Origin: an uncultured Shewanella sp.
GTDB taxonomy: Bacteria > Pseudomonadota > Gammaproteobacteria > Enterobacterales > Shewanellaceae
Length of the DNA: 64,000 bases
NCBI RefSeq assembly: GCF_947497935.1
Contig: NZ_CANMIO010000018.1
Span: forward strand, 28,664-92,663
Direction of reading: 5' to 3'
This document shows, in pieces, positions 17,456 through 25,291 of the stretch. The notes beneath the pieces were generated by a model. The model did no database searches. It was given only the letters and a program-made list of their open reading frames with translations, and had not been told where the DNA came from. Both the position numbers and the translations under genes were made by a program. Position 1 is the first letter of the stretch. Every line of letters starts with the position of its first letter.

Positions 17456-19942
17456 TTACTTCAGAACAACAGCACCTTTATTGCTTAGCGGCTTAACTGA
17501 TAATACTGATTCTTTTTGCTCTATAGCTGCTGGAGCATTTACAGAGAGCAATCCAAGATCAATAGTATTTTGCCACTCTGCTTGCCAATCACTCAAATCG
17601 GTAACTTTAATGACGTTGATGCGCGGGTAAAGAAATTGACCAAACTCATCATCTTCAATAACACCATTATTATCGATATCCCAGCCATAAACTGAGTGCT
17701 CCAAAACTAAGGCCCGACCTTGGTCATCAACAGAGATAACTTCCCAAGTACGCTGTCTCTCAGCCCAGTCTGATGACTGGTATAAATTGACGTTGCGTCC
17801 AGATGTATTCCAAGTCCAGCTATCATCACCCAAGTGAAAATAACCAATGCCATTGCCAAGATCTCCCCAGTCGTATTCAGGAGTGATGCCAGCGACTCCG
17901 CGATTCAAGGTGCCATCCGCATTAAATACATAACCCCAGAGGTGCTCAAGCTTAAGTTTGTCTCCGTCCCATTGCTGTTGAATACTGCCATTAATGTACG
18001 CCATTTGTGCCTTTGGCAATTCGGTCACCAAATCTTCGATATATTGCTCATAACTACTATCAAACTTAGCTATCTGCCGTGCTAGAACAAGCTCTAACTT
18101 GTTGTCTACCCACTTTTCAACCTGAGCTAAGTGGCCTTTGCCTTCTGTTTTTACTGGGGTAAATTTATAAACAACATTACCATTGGTTAGCGATAAAACC
18201 CCATCAGTGAGTGAGGCGGTAAATTGCTGCTTGGCATTTCTTGCGGTTGCTGATGAGCCAGAAATCGTAACAAAGTCAGCCATTAGAGCGGTGAAACCCT
18301 CTAAATTATGGCTCTGTACTGTAACATCAAGATTCAACACCCAGTCCCCCGCTATATCCGCAAGCGTTTTTCCATCAAAGGCACTTTCTGGCGTGTGTAT
18401 TAGCGTTTGATTATAATAATACTCACTAGTTACCCGTGGAGTCGGGTTTGTCCAAGTCGTCACTGATGTAGGAAGGATTAACTTGGTATATTCTTCATTT
18501 GTAACAACAGCTTGATAACTACTTGGTGTACTTCCTATTAAAGTAGTCCTAGTTCGAGCTGTACCTGACTCAAGCTCAAATACAGCATCAGGGATTAAAC
18601 CTGCGTCAGCTGCAGCAACCACCTCATCGACTAAAGTTTGCGAAAAACCGTAATTAGTCACTAGCTCATCATACGGGTAAGCGATCATCCAATAAACTTT
18701 TGATGAATAATTCTGGTATTCAACATCTAATTTACCGTCTACTACAGACCAGGTAAAGTCGACAGCATCAGAGTCATCATGACTACCAAAGTTTTTATAT
18801 AACTCACCGGAACCATCGGCATTAAAATTCATTCCTCTGCCTGAGTGTTGATTCCAACCTTGCTTTGCACCGTATAAAGAAAGCATGGTTTTATTTACTA
18901 TGTCATCAACGCGGAACTGCTCAATCACATTCGCATCTGTTACGGTTTGCTCAATTGCTTCTTCTAAAGCAGCTGAATAGGCTTCTGTTACCTCTCCATT
19001 TGCATCAACATGATTATTTGCCACTAAATAAGCTTGAATAGCTGCGCTCGTATCTACTCCGCTGCCTTCTGACACTTCAGCATCTAATAAAGATAATACA
19101 GTTTCGCCCTCTGGAATATCGAAATTGGCATTATCAACCAATAACTTGATGAAAGCAGATGTTTGAACCAATTCCTCGGGGGAGACTTCGCTCGCTAACT
19201 GGTTAAACTGCTGCTCACTAGTAATTTCACCACTTTCTGCACGGTCCTCTGCTAATAAATAATTAGCGGTAGATACGTGCGTAACATTAGTTAAGTTATT
19301 TTCTTCATTGGTTAACTGACGCTCTTCACCCGCTTTGGTTAGCAAAGTACTTGTTTGCCCTGCAACCGTAATTAATTCAACGTTTTCTTGATTCTGATCT
19401 GCGCTACCTTTGGCATTAATAAGCACAAGCGCAGACATATCGTTAATAGTGATGGGCAACGAATAATTACCGTTGCTATCGGCCTCAACTTCAAACAAGT
19501 CATCGCCAATAGCAATCGAAACCAATGCATTAGCAATAGGTGAATCAGTTACAAGTCCAGATATCGTTAAGGTATGATTGACCGTCACTGCAACTTCTGC
19601 ACTAGCGGTAAACTCACCATCACTAATTTCATAAGTGAACGAATCGGTCGTTGCTACATTACTCTCAGGAGTGTAGAGGATTTGATTATCGACGATTTCA
19701 ACAGAGCCACTTTCAGGCTGACTAGTAATTGATGTAATCGTTAATGCATCGCCATCGTTATCACTGTCGTTGGCTAACACATCAAAGGATGTAGCCTCGT
19801 TATTTTGAACTAACAAGCTATCTGCAGCTGCTTGTGGAGCACGATTAACAATCGGTTCTGATGTGTCAGAAGATGAGTCGCTGCCACCACAACCAGCAAG
19901 AATTGCAGTGGCGAGAAGTGTTAATGAAAAGCGATTTTTCAT
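17456..19942 (-). CDS. Large lipoprotein with cadherin-like (Big_9-type) N-terminus and EF-hand-like loop
   Basis: 828 residues. The lipobox LAGC places the lipidated Cys at 18, followed by a Ser/Asp spacer. Residues ~34-120 look like a bacterial cadherin-like tandem module (NRAPQAAADS, VLANDSDNDGDALTI, TYEISDGEFTA). Residues ~125-200 resemble a carboxypeptidase-regulatory-like strand domain (GLVTDSPIANALVSI). The remainder is Trp/Tyr-rich strand sequence of no family I recognise. DIDNNGVIEDDE at 755-766 fits an EF-hand or dockerin-type calcium loop. AAGGA lies just before the ATG. It is likely a cell-surface or periplasmic anchored protein; its role is unknown. The gene stands alone between the lysR gene and a 474-base gene-free stretch. 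Confidence 0.8.
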   Translation of the reverse strand: MKNRFSLTLLATAILAGCGGSDSSSDTSEPIVNRAPQAAADSLLVQNNEATSFDVLANDSDNDGDALTITSITSQPESGSVEIVDNQILYTPESNVATTDSFTYEISDGEFTASAEVAVTVNHTLTISGLVTDSPIANALVSIAIGDDLFEVEADSNGNYSLPITINDMSALVLINAKGSADQNQENVELITVAGQTSTLLTKAGEERQLTNEENNLTNVTHVSTANYLLAEDRAESGEITSEQQFNQLASEVSPEELVQTSAFIKLLVDNANFDIPEGETVLSLLDAEVSEGSGVDTSAAIQAYLVANNHVDANGEVTEAYSAALEEAIEQTVTDANVIEQFRVDDIVNKTMLSLYGAKQGWNQHSGRGMNFNADGSGELYKNFGSHDDSDAVDFTWSVVDGKLDVEYQNYSSKVYWMIAYPYDELVTNYGFSQTLVDEVVAAADAGLIPDAVFELESGTARTRTTLIGSTPSSYQAVVTNEEYTKLILPTSVTTWTNPTPRVTSEYYYNQTLIHTPESAFDGKTLADIAGDWVLNLDVTVQSHNLEGFTALMADFVTISGSSATARNAKQQFTASLTDGVLSLTNGNVVYKFTPVKTEGKGHLAQVEKWVDNKLELVLARQIAKFDSSYEQYIEDLVTELPKAQMAYINGSIQQQWDGDKLKLEHLWGYVFNADGTLNRGVAGITPEYDWGDLGNGIGYFHLGDDSWTWNTSGRNVNLYQSSDWAERQRTWEVISVDDQGRALVLEHSVYGWDIDNNGVIEDDEFGQFLYPRINVIKVTDLSDWQAEWQNTIDLGLLSVNAPAAIEQKESVLSVKPLSNKGAVVLK

Positions 19943-20092
19943 TTGAAGTCCTTATGATATTTTTAAGATTCCTTTCCTACATTCCCTGCAACATAGGAGC
20001 GCGACATCATTCTATTTACAAAAAAACCACAATTCAATGCAAACCCAAAACATCACCACAAAAAAACACAGCCCCAACTTAAACAATAAACT

Positions 20093-20122
20093 GCTAATAT
20101 TCAATATACTGCAAATATTAGC
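20093..20122. repeat. Perfect 9-bp inverted repeat, possible operator
   Basis: GCTAATATT and AATATTAGC separated by 12 bases, in the region between divergent genes. The spacing suits a dimeric regulator bound on one face of the helix. Confidence 0.4.
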
Positions 20123-20236
20123 CATTACTTAAACAACTGGCATTTTACAGCCAGATATCAGAAACTGAACTCAAAGAGTCTAAATCTCATTTGGCTATTT
20201 TTTCTTTTTATAGAAATGATACCAACCACATCATTA

Positions 20237-20301
20237 TTACTTGGCAGTAAAAGTAATTTACCTTTTTAGTCAATTGTTCCAAATACGACGATAACTATAA
20301 T
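20237..20301 (+). promoter_or_regulatory. Composite operator (copy D) and -10 for NADH dehydrogenase-like gene
   Basis: TTAC-TTGGCA-GTAA (20237-20250), AA, then GTAA-T-TTAC (20253-20261): the same order, spacing and orientation toward the gene as at adhC. A perfect TATAAT follows at 20296-20301, 116 bases before the start codon. Confidence 0.6.
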
Positions 20302-20416
20302 GAGCGCCATCTAATAGCCCTGCACTCGGTCATACCTTTCGTATCCCCATTCAGTCCCAAGGCTCATTTCAATTTTCAAATTATGTCTGCATCTGTCGAT
20401 GCATAGAGGAATTATT

Positions 20417-21625
20417 ATGTCTCGTATTGTTATTGTTGGCGGTGGCGCTGCAGGTCTAGAAATCGCCAGTATGCTAGGTCGCAATGTGAATAGCCAAGAT
20501 GAAGTTATTCTGGTTGAAGGTGAAACTCACCATTACTGGAAGCCACGCTTTCATGAAATCGCTGCCGGCACCTTTGACAGCGATCTCGACACTATCTGCT
20601 ATTTCAGCCACGGGGCTAAAAATGGTTACATGCATTACCAAGCCTGGATGACAGACGTCAACCGAGCGGCAAAGCAACTCATTGTTCGTAAGCCCAATGG
20701 TGAAACGGATACGCTGAATTACGATTACTTAATTATCGCTATCGGTGCCATAAGTAACGACTTTGCCACCCAAGGCGCAAAAGAGCATTGCTTGTTCTTA
20801 GATACACCAGAGCAAGCCCGTGATAGCTGGCACCAAATCAGTTCACTGCTACGTTCTGGTCAGAGTCGCACTGTTAATATTGTCGGCGCTGGTGCTACTG
20901 GCTTAGAGCTAGCGGCAGAATTGGCAAAAGTCAGCGAAGAGTTAAGCCTTAACCCCTATGCCGCCAAGCTTAATATCAACTTGATTGAAGCGGCTGATAG
21001 AGTGCTACCCAACGGCCCTGTGAAGATGTCTGAGCAAGCTTTATTAAGGCTTGAGAAGTATCAAATCAATGTGATGCTTAATACGCGTATTGCCAGTGTT
21101 GATGCGGATCGTATGACCACCAGCGACGGCCAAGTGCTTAATGCCGATGTACAGTTTTGGGCTGCAGGCATTAAAGCGCCAGACTGGTTAAAAGAGATTG
21201 GCGGATTGCAAAGTAATTCACTTAACCAACTGGTTGTTGAGCAAACGCTGGCGACCACGTTTGATTCATCAATTTTTGCACTCGGTGATTGTGCGGCGAT
21301 CCCACAAGCCGATGGTAGCCAAGTACCACCAAAAGCGCAGGCCGCTAACCGCGCTGCAGTGCATTTAGCTAAAAATCTTGTGGCCCATTTAAAGGGCAAG
21401 CCACTCAAACCATTCGTCTACAACGATGGTGGCATGGTGGTCGCTATCGGCCATAACTTTGCTATTAGCACCATGATGAACGACAGATTGATCTTAAAGG
21501 GCCGCTTAGTTCGCCGCCTATACGATACAATTTTCCGGTTACATCAAAAAACCGTTAGTGGTTACTTGGCCATGTCACGTTTGATTATTTTCAAACGACT
21601 CAAGTGTTTATTTAAACCCGCTTAA
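20417..21625 (+). CDS. FAD/NAD-dependent oxidoreductase, type II NADH dehydrogenase-like
   Basis: 402 residues from the ATG at 20417, which has AGAGGA six bases upstream; an in-frame ATG six codons earlier lacks one. FAD-binding GGGAAGLE is at residues 8-15, the conserved HYWKPRFHEIAAG near 38-50, a second Rossmann motif GAGATGLE near 156-163 and the FAD-closing ALGDCA near 290. NDH-2 enzymes oxidise NADH and reduce quinone at the cytoplasmic face without pumping protons. No obvious C-terminal membrane helix is seen, but an amphipathic Arg/Phe-rich end (RLIIFKRLKCLFK) could bind the membrane. The composite operator upstream suggests it recycles the NADH made by AdhC, which is inference. It could instead be a sulfide:quinone-type or other NDH-2-like enzyme. 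Confidence 0.82.
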   Translation: MSRIVIVGGGAAGLEIASMLGRNVNSQDEVILVEGETHHYWKPRFHEIAAGTFDSDLDTICYFSHGAKNGYMHYQAWMTDVNRAAKQLIVRKPNGETDTLNYDYLIIAIGAISNDFATQGAKEHCLFLDTPEQARDSWHQISSLLRSGQSRTVNIVGAGATGLELAAELAKVSEELSLNPYAAKLNINLIEAADRVLPNGPVKMSEQALLRLEKYQINVMLNTRIASVDADRMTTSDGQVLNADVQFWAAGIKAPDWLKEIGGLQSNSLNQLVVEQTLATTFDSSIFALGDCAAIPQADGSQVPPKAQAANRAAVHLAKNLVAHLKGKPLKPFVYNDGGMVVAIGHNFAISTMMNDRLILKGRLVRRLYDTIFRLHQKTVSGYLAMSRLIIFKRLKCLFKPA

Positions 21626-21656
21626 CAGCCAAATCACAGCCAAGCACTTTAAGACT

Positions 21657-21692
21657 AAAAAGCCCGTTTATCTTTCGATAAGCGGGCTTTTT
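21657..21692. terminator. Strong bidirectional terminator
   Basis: AAAAAGCCCG and CGGGCTTTTT with an inner TTATC/GATAA extension and a 4-base loop. It ends the flavoprotein gene on the plus strand and faces the small ORF at 21701 on the minus strand. Confidence 0.85.
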
Positions 21693-21700
21693 GATATTCA

Positions 21701-21898
21701 TTATACAGACACTTTTACTAGAAACACTAAACCAACCGCCACTGCATTTAATGCCCATAAGCAAATGTTATTAACTGCGTAAGCTTCACCACTTAATTCG
21801 ACCACTAACCATTTTCGTAAGCAGTTGCACAGAATTGAATCCACCACGCAAAATGACAAAACTGTTAACCAAGTTGCAGCTGTGTTAATTTTAATCAC
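21701..21898 (-). CDS. Possible small membrane protein
   Basis: 65 residues with two hydrophobic segments (about 8-27 and 42-62) and three cysteines. The start would be GTG at 21898 with no clear ribosome site, but the stop lies 9 bases from a terminator that also works in this direction, and no other gene occupies the 420-base gap. I do not recognise a family. It could be a chance ORF. Confidence 0.3.
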   Translation of the reverse strand: MIKINTAATWLTVLSFCVVDSILCNCLRKWLVVELSGEAYAVNNICLWALNAVAVGLVFLVKVSV

Positions 21899-22047
21899 CA
21901 GTTAGTTGTTTTGCCTAGCTTTGCACCAAACATCTGCATTCTTGGTGTTAACCATAAGAATCGACGCACAGCCTCTAGTTTGAACTCTAACCATTGTTAG
22001 AAGGGCTCGTGCATAAAAGATATCTCATCCTAGAGCACGGAGTGTTT

Positions 22048-23052
22048 ATGAAACATATACTTTTGATTGGTAGCCTACTCCTTAGTAGCTTAACCCATCA
22101 AGTGTTTGCCGAAGAGCAGTGCGGCAAGGTCACTATCGCCGATATGAATTGGAGTTCAGCTTCATTAATCGCCAACGTTGACCGCTTTATTTTGGAGCAT
22201 GGATATGGCTGTGAGGCTGAATTAATTCCAGGCGACACCATGCCTACCAGCACCTCAATGGCTGAAAAAGGTGAACCAGACATCGCACCTGAGATCTGGA
22301 GCAACAGCGTTAAGGAGCTTATCGAGCAAGCGGTTAGCGATAAGCGCCTAATTATCGCGGGCAAATCACTCTCTGATGGTGGCGAAGAAGGTTTCTGGGT
22401 ACCTCAGTATATGGTCGACAAAGACCCTAGCCTGAAAACCATTGCTGGCGTTATCGCTAACGTAAAAGCCTTTAAACATCCTGAAGATCCTGACCGCGGT
22501 GCTTTCTATGGTTGTCCTGCGGGCTGGGGCTGCCAACTCTCTGCTGAAAACCTATTTCGGGCACTAAAACTCAGCGATGCAGGCTTTGATCTTATCGATC
22601 CGGGTTCCGGCGCGGGTCTGGCTGGGTCAATTGCACGTGCTTACGAACGAGAAAAACCTTGGTTTGGCTACTATTGGGCTCCCACGGCAGTGTTAGGTAA
22701 ATACCAGATGGTTAAAGTTGATTTCGGTAGCGGCGTCGATGCCGAACATTTTCGTGATTGTACCTCTCAAGCTGAGTGTGCAGAACCTAAAATCACTATG
22801 TATCCTGCCGCTCTCGTACAGACAGTTACTACCTCAGAATTCGCTAACCGTTCGGCCTCTGTATTTGAGTATCTTGGTAAACGATCTTTTACCAATGCTC
22901 AAATGAATAGCTTGCTCGCTTGGATGGAGGATAACCAGGCTGATGGCACTATCGCCGCCGAACATTTCTTGATCAACAACCAAGATATCTGGCTTGAGTG
23001 GGTGCCTGCTGACGTTGCTGCAAAAGTAAACTCAGCAATAGCCGAGTTATAA
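22048..23052 (+). CDS. Glycine betaine/choline-type ABC transporter substrate-binding protein (ProX/OpuAC)
   Basis: 334 residues from the ATG at 22048 (GGAG 5-6 bases upstream; an earlier in-frame start gives no signal peptide). Signal peptide 1-20 (SSLTHQVFAEE). OpuAC features: VTIADMNWSSASLIANV at the start of the mature protein, PWFGYYWAPTAVLGKY near residue 210 with clustered Trp/Tyr that commonly form the cage for a quaternary ammonium head, and paired cysteines (CPAGWGC). It delivers betaine, choline or a related compound to the membrane complex encoded next. A terminator-like hairpin after it probably gives more binding protein than permease. Confidence 0.88.
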   Translation: MKHILLIGSLLLSSLTHQVFAEEQCGKVTIADMNWSSASLIANVDRFILEHGYGCEAELIPGDTMPTSTSMAEKGEPDIAPEIWSNSVKELIEQAVSDKRLIIAGKSLSDGGEEGFWVPQYMVDKDPSLKTIAGVIANVKAFKHPEDPDRGAFYGCPAGWGCQLSAENLFRALKLSDAGFDLIDPGSGAGLAGSIARAYEREKPWFGYYWAPTAVLGKYQMVKVDFGSGVDAEHFRDCTSQAECAEPKITMYPAALVQTVTTSEFANRSASVFEYLGKRSFTNAQMNSLLAWMEDNQADGTIAAEHFLINNQDIWLEWVPADVAAKVNSAIAEL

Positions 23053-23062
23053 AGTAACGACT

Positions 23063-23091
23063 AAAGCGAGGCCAACTAAGCCTCGCTTTTT
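23063..23091 (+). terminator. Hairpin terminator between binding protein and permease genes
   Basis: GCGAGGC/GCCTCGC stem, 7-base loop, AAA before and five T after. It sits inside the transport operon and would attenuate the downstream genes. Confidence 0.7.
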
Positions 23092-23133
23092 ATTCCCACC
23101 TAGATCACCCCTTAACAAACTAGAGAGGTAGCA

Positions 23134-24033
23134 ATGGCTGACTTTTCTTGGCTCAGCGAGTTTCCCAAAATGGATCGCTCTACTTTATTGGCGATCCGTA
23201 AATATTTAGACGGTACCTTTCGCGATTTTTCTCGTGAGTATGGCGATGTTATCGAGTCTTTCTTCGATCCACTGCTCGACTTTCTTATCTGGTTTGAAAA
23301 GCTACTAGTACAGTCGCCTTGGTGGGCTGTGTTGCTATCAATTACCGCTTTGGTGTTCTTCGCTAGCCGCTCATGGAAATTATCTTTAGGTGTTGTGGTG
23401 TCATTTCTGCTGATTGGCTATTTTGGTATGTGGCAAGATACGATGCGCACCCTTAGCATCATTACCGTCTGCACCTTATTAGCCATCGCATTGGGAATAC
23501 CTATTGGTATCTTAATGTCGCGTAGCAATCGCACCCAAGCTTTTGTCACCCCCATTCTGGATGTGATGCAAACCATGCCAGCCTTCGTCTATTTAATTCC
23601 GGTTGTCATGCTACTAGGGATTGGCAAGGTGCCGGGGGTTATCGCCGTCGTGATCTATGCCATTCCACCAGTTATTCGCTTAACCAATTTAGGGATCCGT
23701 CTAGTAGATAAAGAGGTGCTAGAGGCTGCGACAGCCTATGGTGCTAATCCGATGCAACGACTGATGGGGGTGCAGTTACCCTTGGCCTCCCCAACCATTA
23801 TGGCTGGTATTAATCAGACGATTATGATGGCTTTAGGCATGGTGGTTATCGCATCGATGATTGGCGTCAAGGGCTTAGGTCAACCTGTTCTCAAGTCAAT
23901 CACTAACCAATATTTTACCCTAGGGCTCTTTAACGGTTTAGCCATCGTCGCTCTGGCCATCATTTTTGATCGTGCTTCTCAAGCCTACGCCAAGCGTTCG
24001 CAGAAACACATACAGGGTGGACAACATGACTAA
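23134..24033 (+). CDS. ABC transporter permease (ProW/OpuAB-like)
   Basis: 299 residues. A hydrophilic N-terminal ~55 residues precedes six to seven membrane helices. The permease core holds MQTMPAFVYLIPVVMLLGIGKVPG and the EAA loop EAATAYGANPMQRLMGVQLPLASPTIMAG near residues 200-228, which docks with the ATPase. The family imports glycine betaine, proline betaine or choline. AGAGAGGT lies just before the ATG. Its last 8 bases overlap the ATPase gene start, so the two are translationally coupled. Confidence 0.9.
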   Translation: MADFSWLSEFPKMDRSTLLAIRKYLDGTFRDFSREYGDVIESFFDPLLDFLIWFEKLLVQSPWWAVLLSITALVFFASRSWKLSLGVVVSFLLIGYFGMWQDTMRTLSIITVCTLLAIALGIPIGILMSRSNRTQAFVTPILDVMQTMPAFVYLIPVVMLLGIGKVPGVIAVVIYAIPPVIRLTNLGIRLVDKEVLEAATAYGANPMQRLMGVQLPLASPTIMAGINQTIMMALGMVVIASMIGVKGLGQPVLKSITNQYFTLGLFNGLAIVALAIIFDRASQAYAKRSQKHIQGGQHD

Positions 24034-25291
24034 TGACTCGCAGACACAACCACTGATTCAAATAAGGGATCTGTATAAGGTCTTTGGCAAAAAGCCTGAA
24101 AGAGTCATGCCTCTAGTGAGGGACGGTTTATCTAAAGATGAGATCTTAGCCAAAACCGGTCATACCCTTGGTCTTCAAGCCATTAACCTCGACATTAAAA
24201 AGGGCGAGATTTTTGTGATTATGGGGTTATCCGGTTCGGGGAAGTCAACTTTGATCCGTCACTTTAATCGACTCATTGACCCAACTGAGGGGAAAATTCT
24301 GGTTGAAGGTTTAGATGTGATGAAGCTCAATTCCAAACAACTAGAACAATTTCGCCGCAGCAAAATGGCCATGGTGTTCCAACGCTTTGGATTAATGCCT
24401 CACAAAAGCGTACTGGAAAATGTTGCTTATGGCCTGAGCGTGCAGGGCGTTGACAAAGCGACTCGAAATGCCAAAGCGACACAATGGCTAGAAACCGTTG
24501 GTTTAGCGGGTTATGAAGCCCAGTACCCTTCTCAGCTTTCAGGCGGTCAGCAACAACGCGTCGGCCTTGCCAGAGCCCTATGCACCGATGCCGAGATCCT
24601 ATTGATGGATGAGGCCTTTTCCGCGCTCGATCCGCTAATACGCAGCGAGATGCAGGATCAACTGATTGAACTACAAAAAGAACTCCATAAAACCATTATC
24701 TTCATTACCCATGATCTCGATGAGGCCCTGCGAATTGGCGACCGAATCGCTATTCTCAAAGACGGCAATCTCGTTCAAGTCGGTGAGCCAGTGGATATCT
24801 TACTCAACCCTGCCGACGATTATGTTGAAGCCTTTGTTAAAGACGTCAACCGTCCACGGGCTCTCACCGTAGAAACCGTCATGAAGCCCCCCGCATTTCG
24901 CCTCACAGCCGACACGATAGGCGAAGCCTTAAAACAGATGAAGCGCATTCCTGCTAACTATGCCTATTACGTTACCGATGAAGGATTTCAGGGCGTGGTG
25001 TGCCAAGAGGCACTTGAAGATGCCGTGAAAGCCGATGAAGCAGCGCTGATGGAGGACTTCAAGGTCGAGGAGCTCACTCCAATATCACAAGATGCCCTAC
25101 TTGAAAGCATTATTCCTGCAACGATGGGATCGGATTACCCCCTACCCGTTGTCGATGCGGAGGGCGATCTTCAAGGCGAGCTTTCAAGGACTCACTTGGC
25201 TGGTGTGCTATCCGATTTTTACAGCGATGACGCCAGCAATACAGATAACGCAGACTTACAAAAATCAAATTTAACGAATAAGGATAAATGA
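24026..25291 (+). CDS. ABC transporter ATPase (ProV/OpuAA-like) with C-terminal CBS region
   Basis: 421 residues from the ATG at 24026, which has GGGTGG 5 bases upstream and overlaps the permease stop; a longer in-frame ORF from 23966 is not needed. Walker A GLSGSGKST is near residue 68, the signature LSGGQQQRVG near 172, Walker B ILLMDEAFSALDP near 193 and the H-loop ITHDLDEA near 228. Residues ~285-400 form a CBS-type regulatory pair, which in OpuA/ProV senses ionic strength. The KTGHTLGLQ insert near 47 is typical of the betaine-uptake branch. Its stop overlaps the start of the porin gene. Confidence 0.92.
   Translation: MTNDSQTQPLIQIRDLYKVFGKKPERVMPLVRDGLSKDEILAKTGHTLGLQAINLDIKKGEIFVIMGLSGSGKSTLIRHFNRLIDPTEGKILVEGLDVMKLNSKQLEQFRRSKMAMVFQRFGLMPHKSVLENVAYGLSVQGVDKATRNAKATQWLETVGLAGYEAQYPSQLSGGQQQRVGLARALCTDAEILLMDEAFSALDPLIRSEMQDQLIELQKELHKTIIFITHDLDEALRIGDRIAILKDGNLVQVGEPVDILLNPADDYVEAFVKDVNRPRALTVETVMKPPAFRLTADTIGEALKQMKRIPANYAYYVTDEGFQGVVCQEALEDAVKADEAALMEDFKVEELTPISQDALLESIIPATMGSDYPLPVVDAEGDLQGELSRTHLAGVLSDFYSDDASNTDNADLQKSNLTNKDK

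Larger units (their letters stand above)
19943..20416. other. Gene-free stretch upstream of the lipoprotein and NADH dehydrogenase-like genes
   Basis: No believable coding sequence. The part next to the lipoprotein gene is strongly A/C-rich on the plus strand (T/G-rich in the lipoprotein leader). It also holds a 9-bp inverted repeat (20093-20122), copy D of the composite operator (20237-20261) and a TATAAT at 20296-20301 pointing toward the flavoprotein gene. Confidence 0.6.
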
